Below are positions 5,165-5,279 of a stretch of 5,279 nt of DNA, one piece after another. The DNA comes from Pseudanabaena sp. CAN_BIN31 (GTDB taxonomy: Bacteria; Cyanobacteriota; Cyanobacteriia; Pseudanabaenales; Pseudanabaenaceae): NCBI GenBank assembly GCA_026785865.1, contig JAJAZG010000236.1, positions 1-5,279 of the forward strand. Reading direction: 5' to 3'. The first letter of the stretch is position 1; every line of letters starts with the position of its first letter. The position numbers and the translations under genes were made by a program. The notes beneath the pieces are model-generated. The model searched no databases. It saw nothing but the letters and a program-made list of their open reading frames with translations, and was not told where the DNA came from.

Positions 5165-5278
5165 TCAGGTCTTATGTTCGCTCCACAGACTAACCCCGCA
5201 AGCCCTGCGGTTTTTAAAAGTTATTTTGTTTACTAAAAGCTTGGTTATCGCTCCTAATTTTACCATTCTGACACAATG
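5165..5278 (-). CDS. possible C-terminal end of a second TnpB (5' partial)
   Basis: On the minus strand a frame enters from the right edge and reads HCVRMVKLGAITKLLVNK before ending at TGA 5165-5167. This resembles the tail of the TnpB on the left, which reads HCGGMAQLGSAKRKKH: His-Cys, Met and Leu-Gly fall at the same spacing. The DNA agrees as well: GCATTGTG, then C, G and ATGG, match position by position between 851-867 and the minus strand from 5279. The last part of the frame crosses a right-end-like hairpin (5196-5210) and is probably not meaningful protein. Only about 37 codons are visible, so it may be an intact gene cut by the window or a relic. Confidence 0.38.
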   Translation of the reverse strand, partial: HCVRMVKLGAITKLLVNKITFKNRRACGVSLWSEHKT

Positions 5279-5279
5279 C
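5186..5279 (-). mobile_element. possible right end of a second TnpB element
   Basis: Read on the minus strand, AAAAACCGCA, a GGGCT loop and TGCGGGGTTAGTC form a hairpin (CCGCA/TGCGG, with AACC/GGTT possible outside). This is followed by a tail like the left element's GGGGTAGTTC. Together with the TnpB-like tail upstream it suggests an element lying mostly to the right of the window, ending near 5186-5191 and pointing toward the left element. Read on the plus strand, the same hairpin followed by TTTTT could act as a terminator. Confidence 0.38.

Overview
The window looks like chromosomal DNA of a cyanobacterium, perhaps Pseudanabaena-like, although the genus is only a guess. Ten exact copies of the HIP1 octamer GCGATCGC lie between 1205 and 3904, where chance predicts far fewer than one. 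A stand-alone HisZ, a short BlaI/M56 pair and a membrane-anchored SH3b protein also fit that group.

Layout: (1) Positions 1-960 hold the right-hand part of an IS200/IS605- or IS1341-type element. It carries a TnpB gene whose 5' end is cut by the window edge, and its right-end hairpin overlaps the tnpB stop codon. (2) Positions 961-1148 are a short intergenic stretch. On the minus strand it contains a plausible protein N-terminus that runs straight into the element, possibly a disrupted gene. (3) Positions 1149-2454, minus strand, are a two-gene operon: a BlaI/MecI-type repressor followed 4 bp later by an M56 (BlaR1/MecR1-type) membrane protease with no extracellular sensor domain. (4) Positions 2455-2769 separate this operon from the divergent hisZ. 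They hold a 154-bp MITE-like element with inverted ends and two internal palindromes. (5) Positions 2770-3969 are hisZ on the plus strand, closed by a strong symmetric terminator. (6) Positions 4085-4528 are a membrane-anchored SH3b protein followed by a stem-loop. (7) Positions 4529-5279 contain no convincing complete gene but are rich in structure: a two-part hairpin, a near-perfect 59-bp palindrome and a cluster of small hairpins. At the right edge, on the minus strand, is a short stretch resembling the C-terminus and right end of a second TnpB element.

The core genes do not form one pathway. HisZ serves the first step of histidine synthesis together with HisG, which is not in the window. 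The BlaI/M56 pair is a self-contained regulatory module whose signal and targets are not visible. Mobile DNA frames the segment: a TnpB element on the left, a probable second TnpB end pointing inward on the right, and a non-coding palindromic element in the middle. No complete new system is evident. The points most worth checking are the two TnpB ends with their putative guide-RNA regions, the MITE-like element, and the structured gene-free 750 bp.
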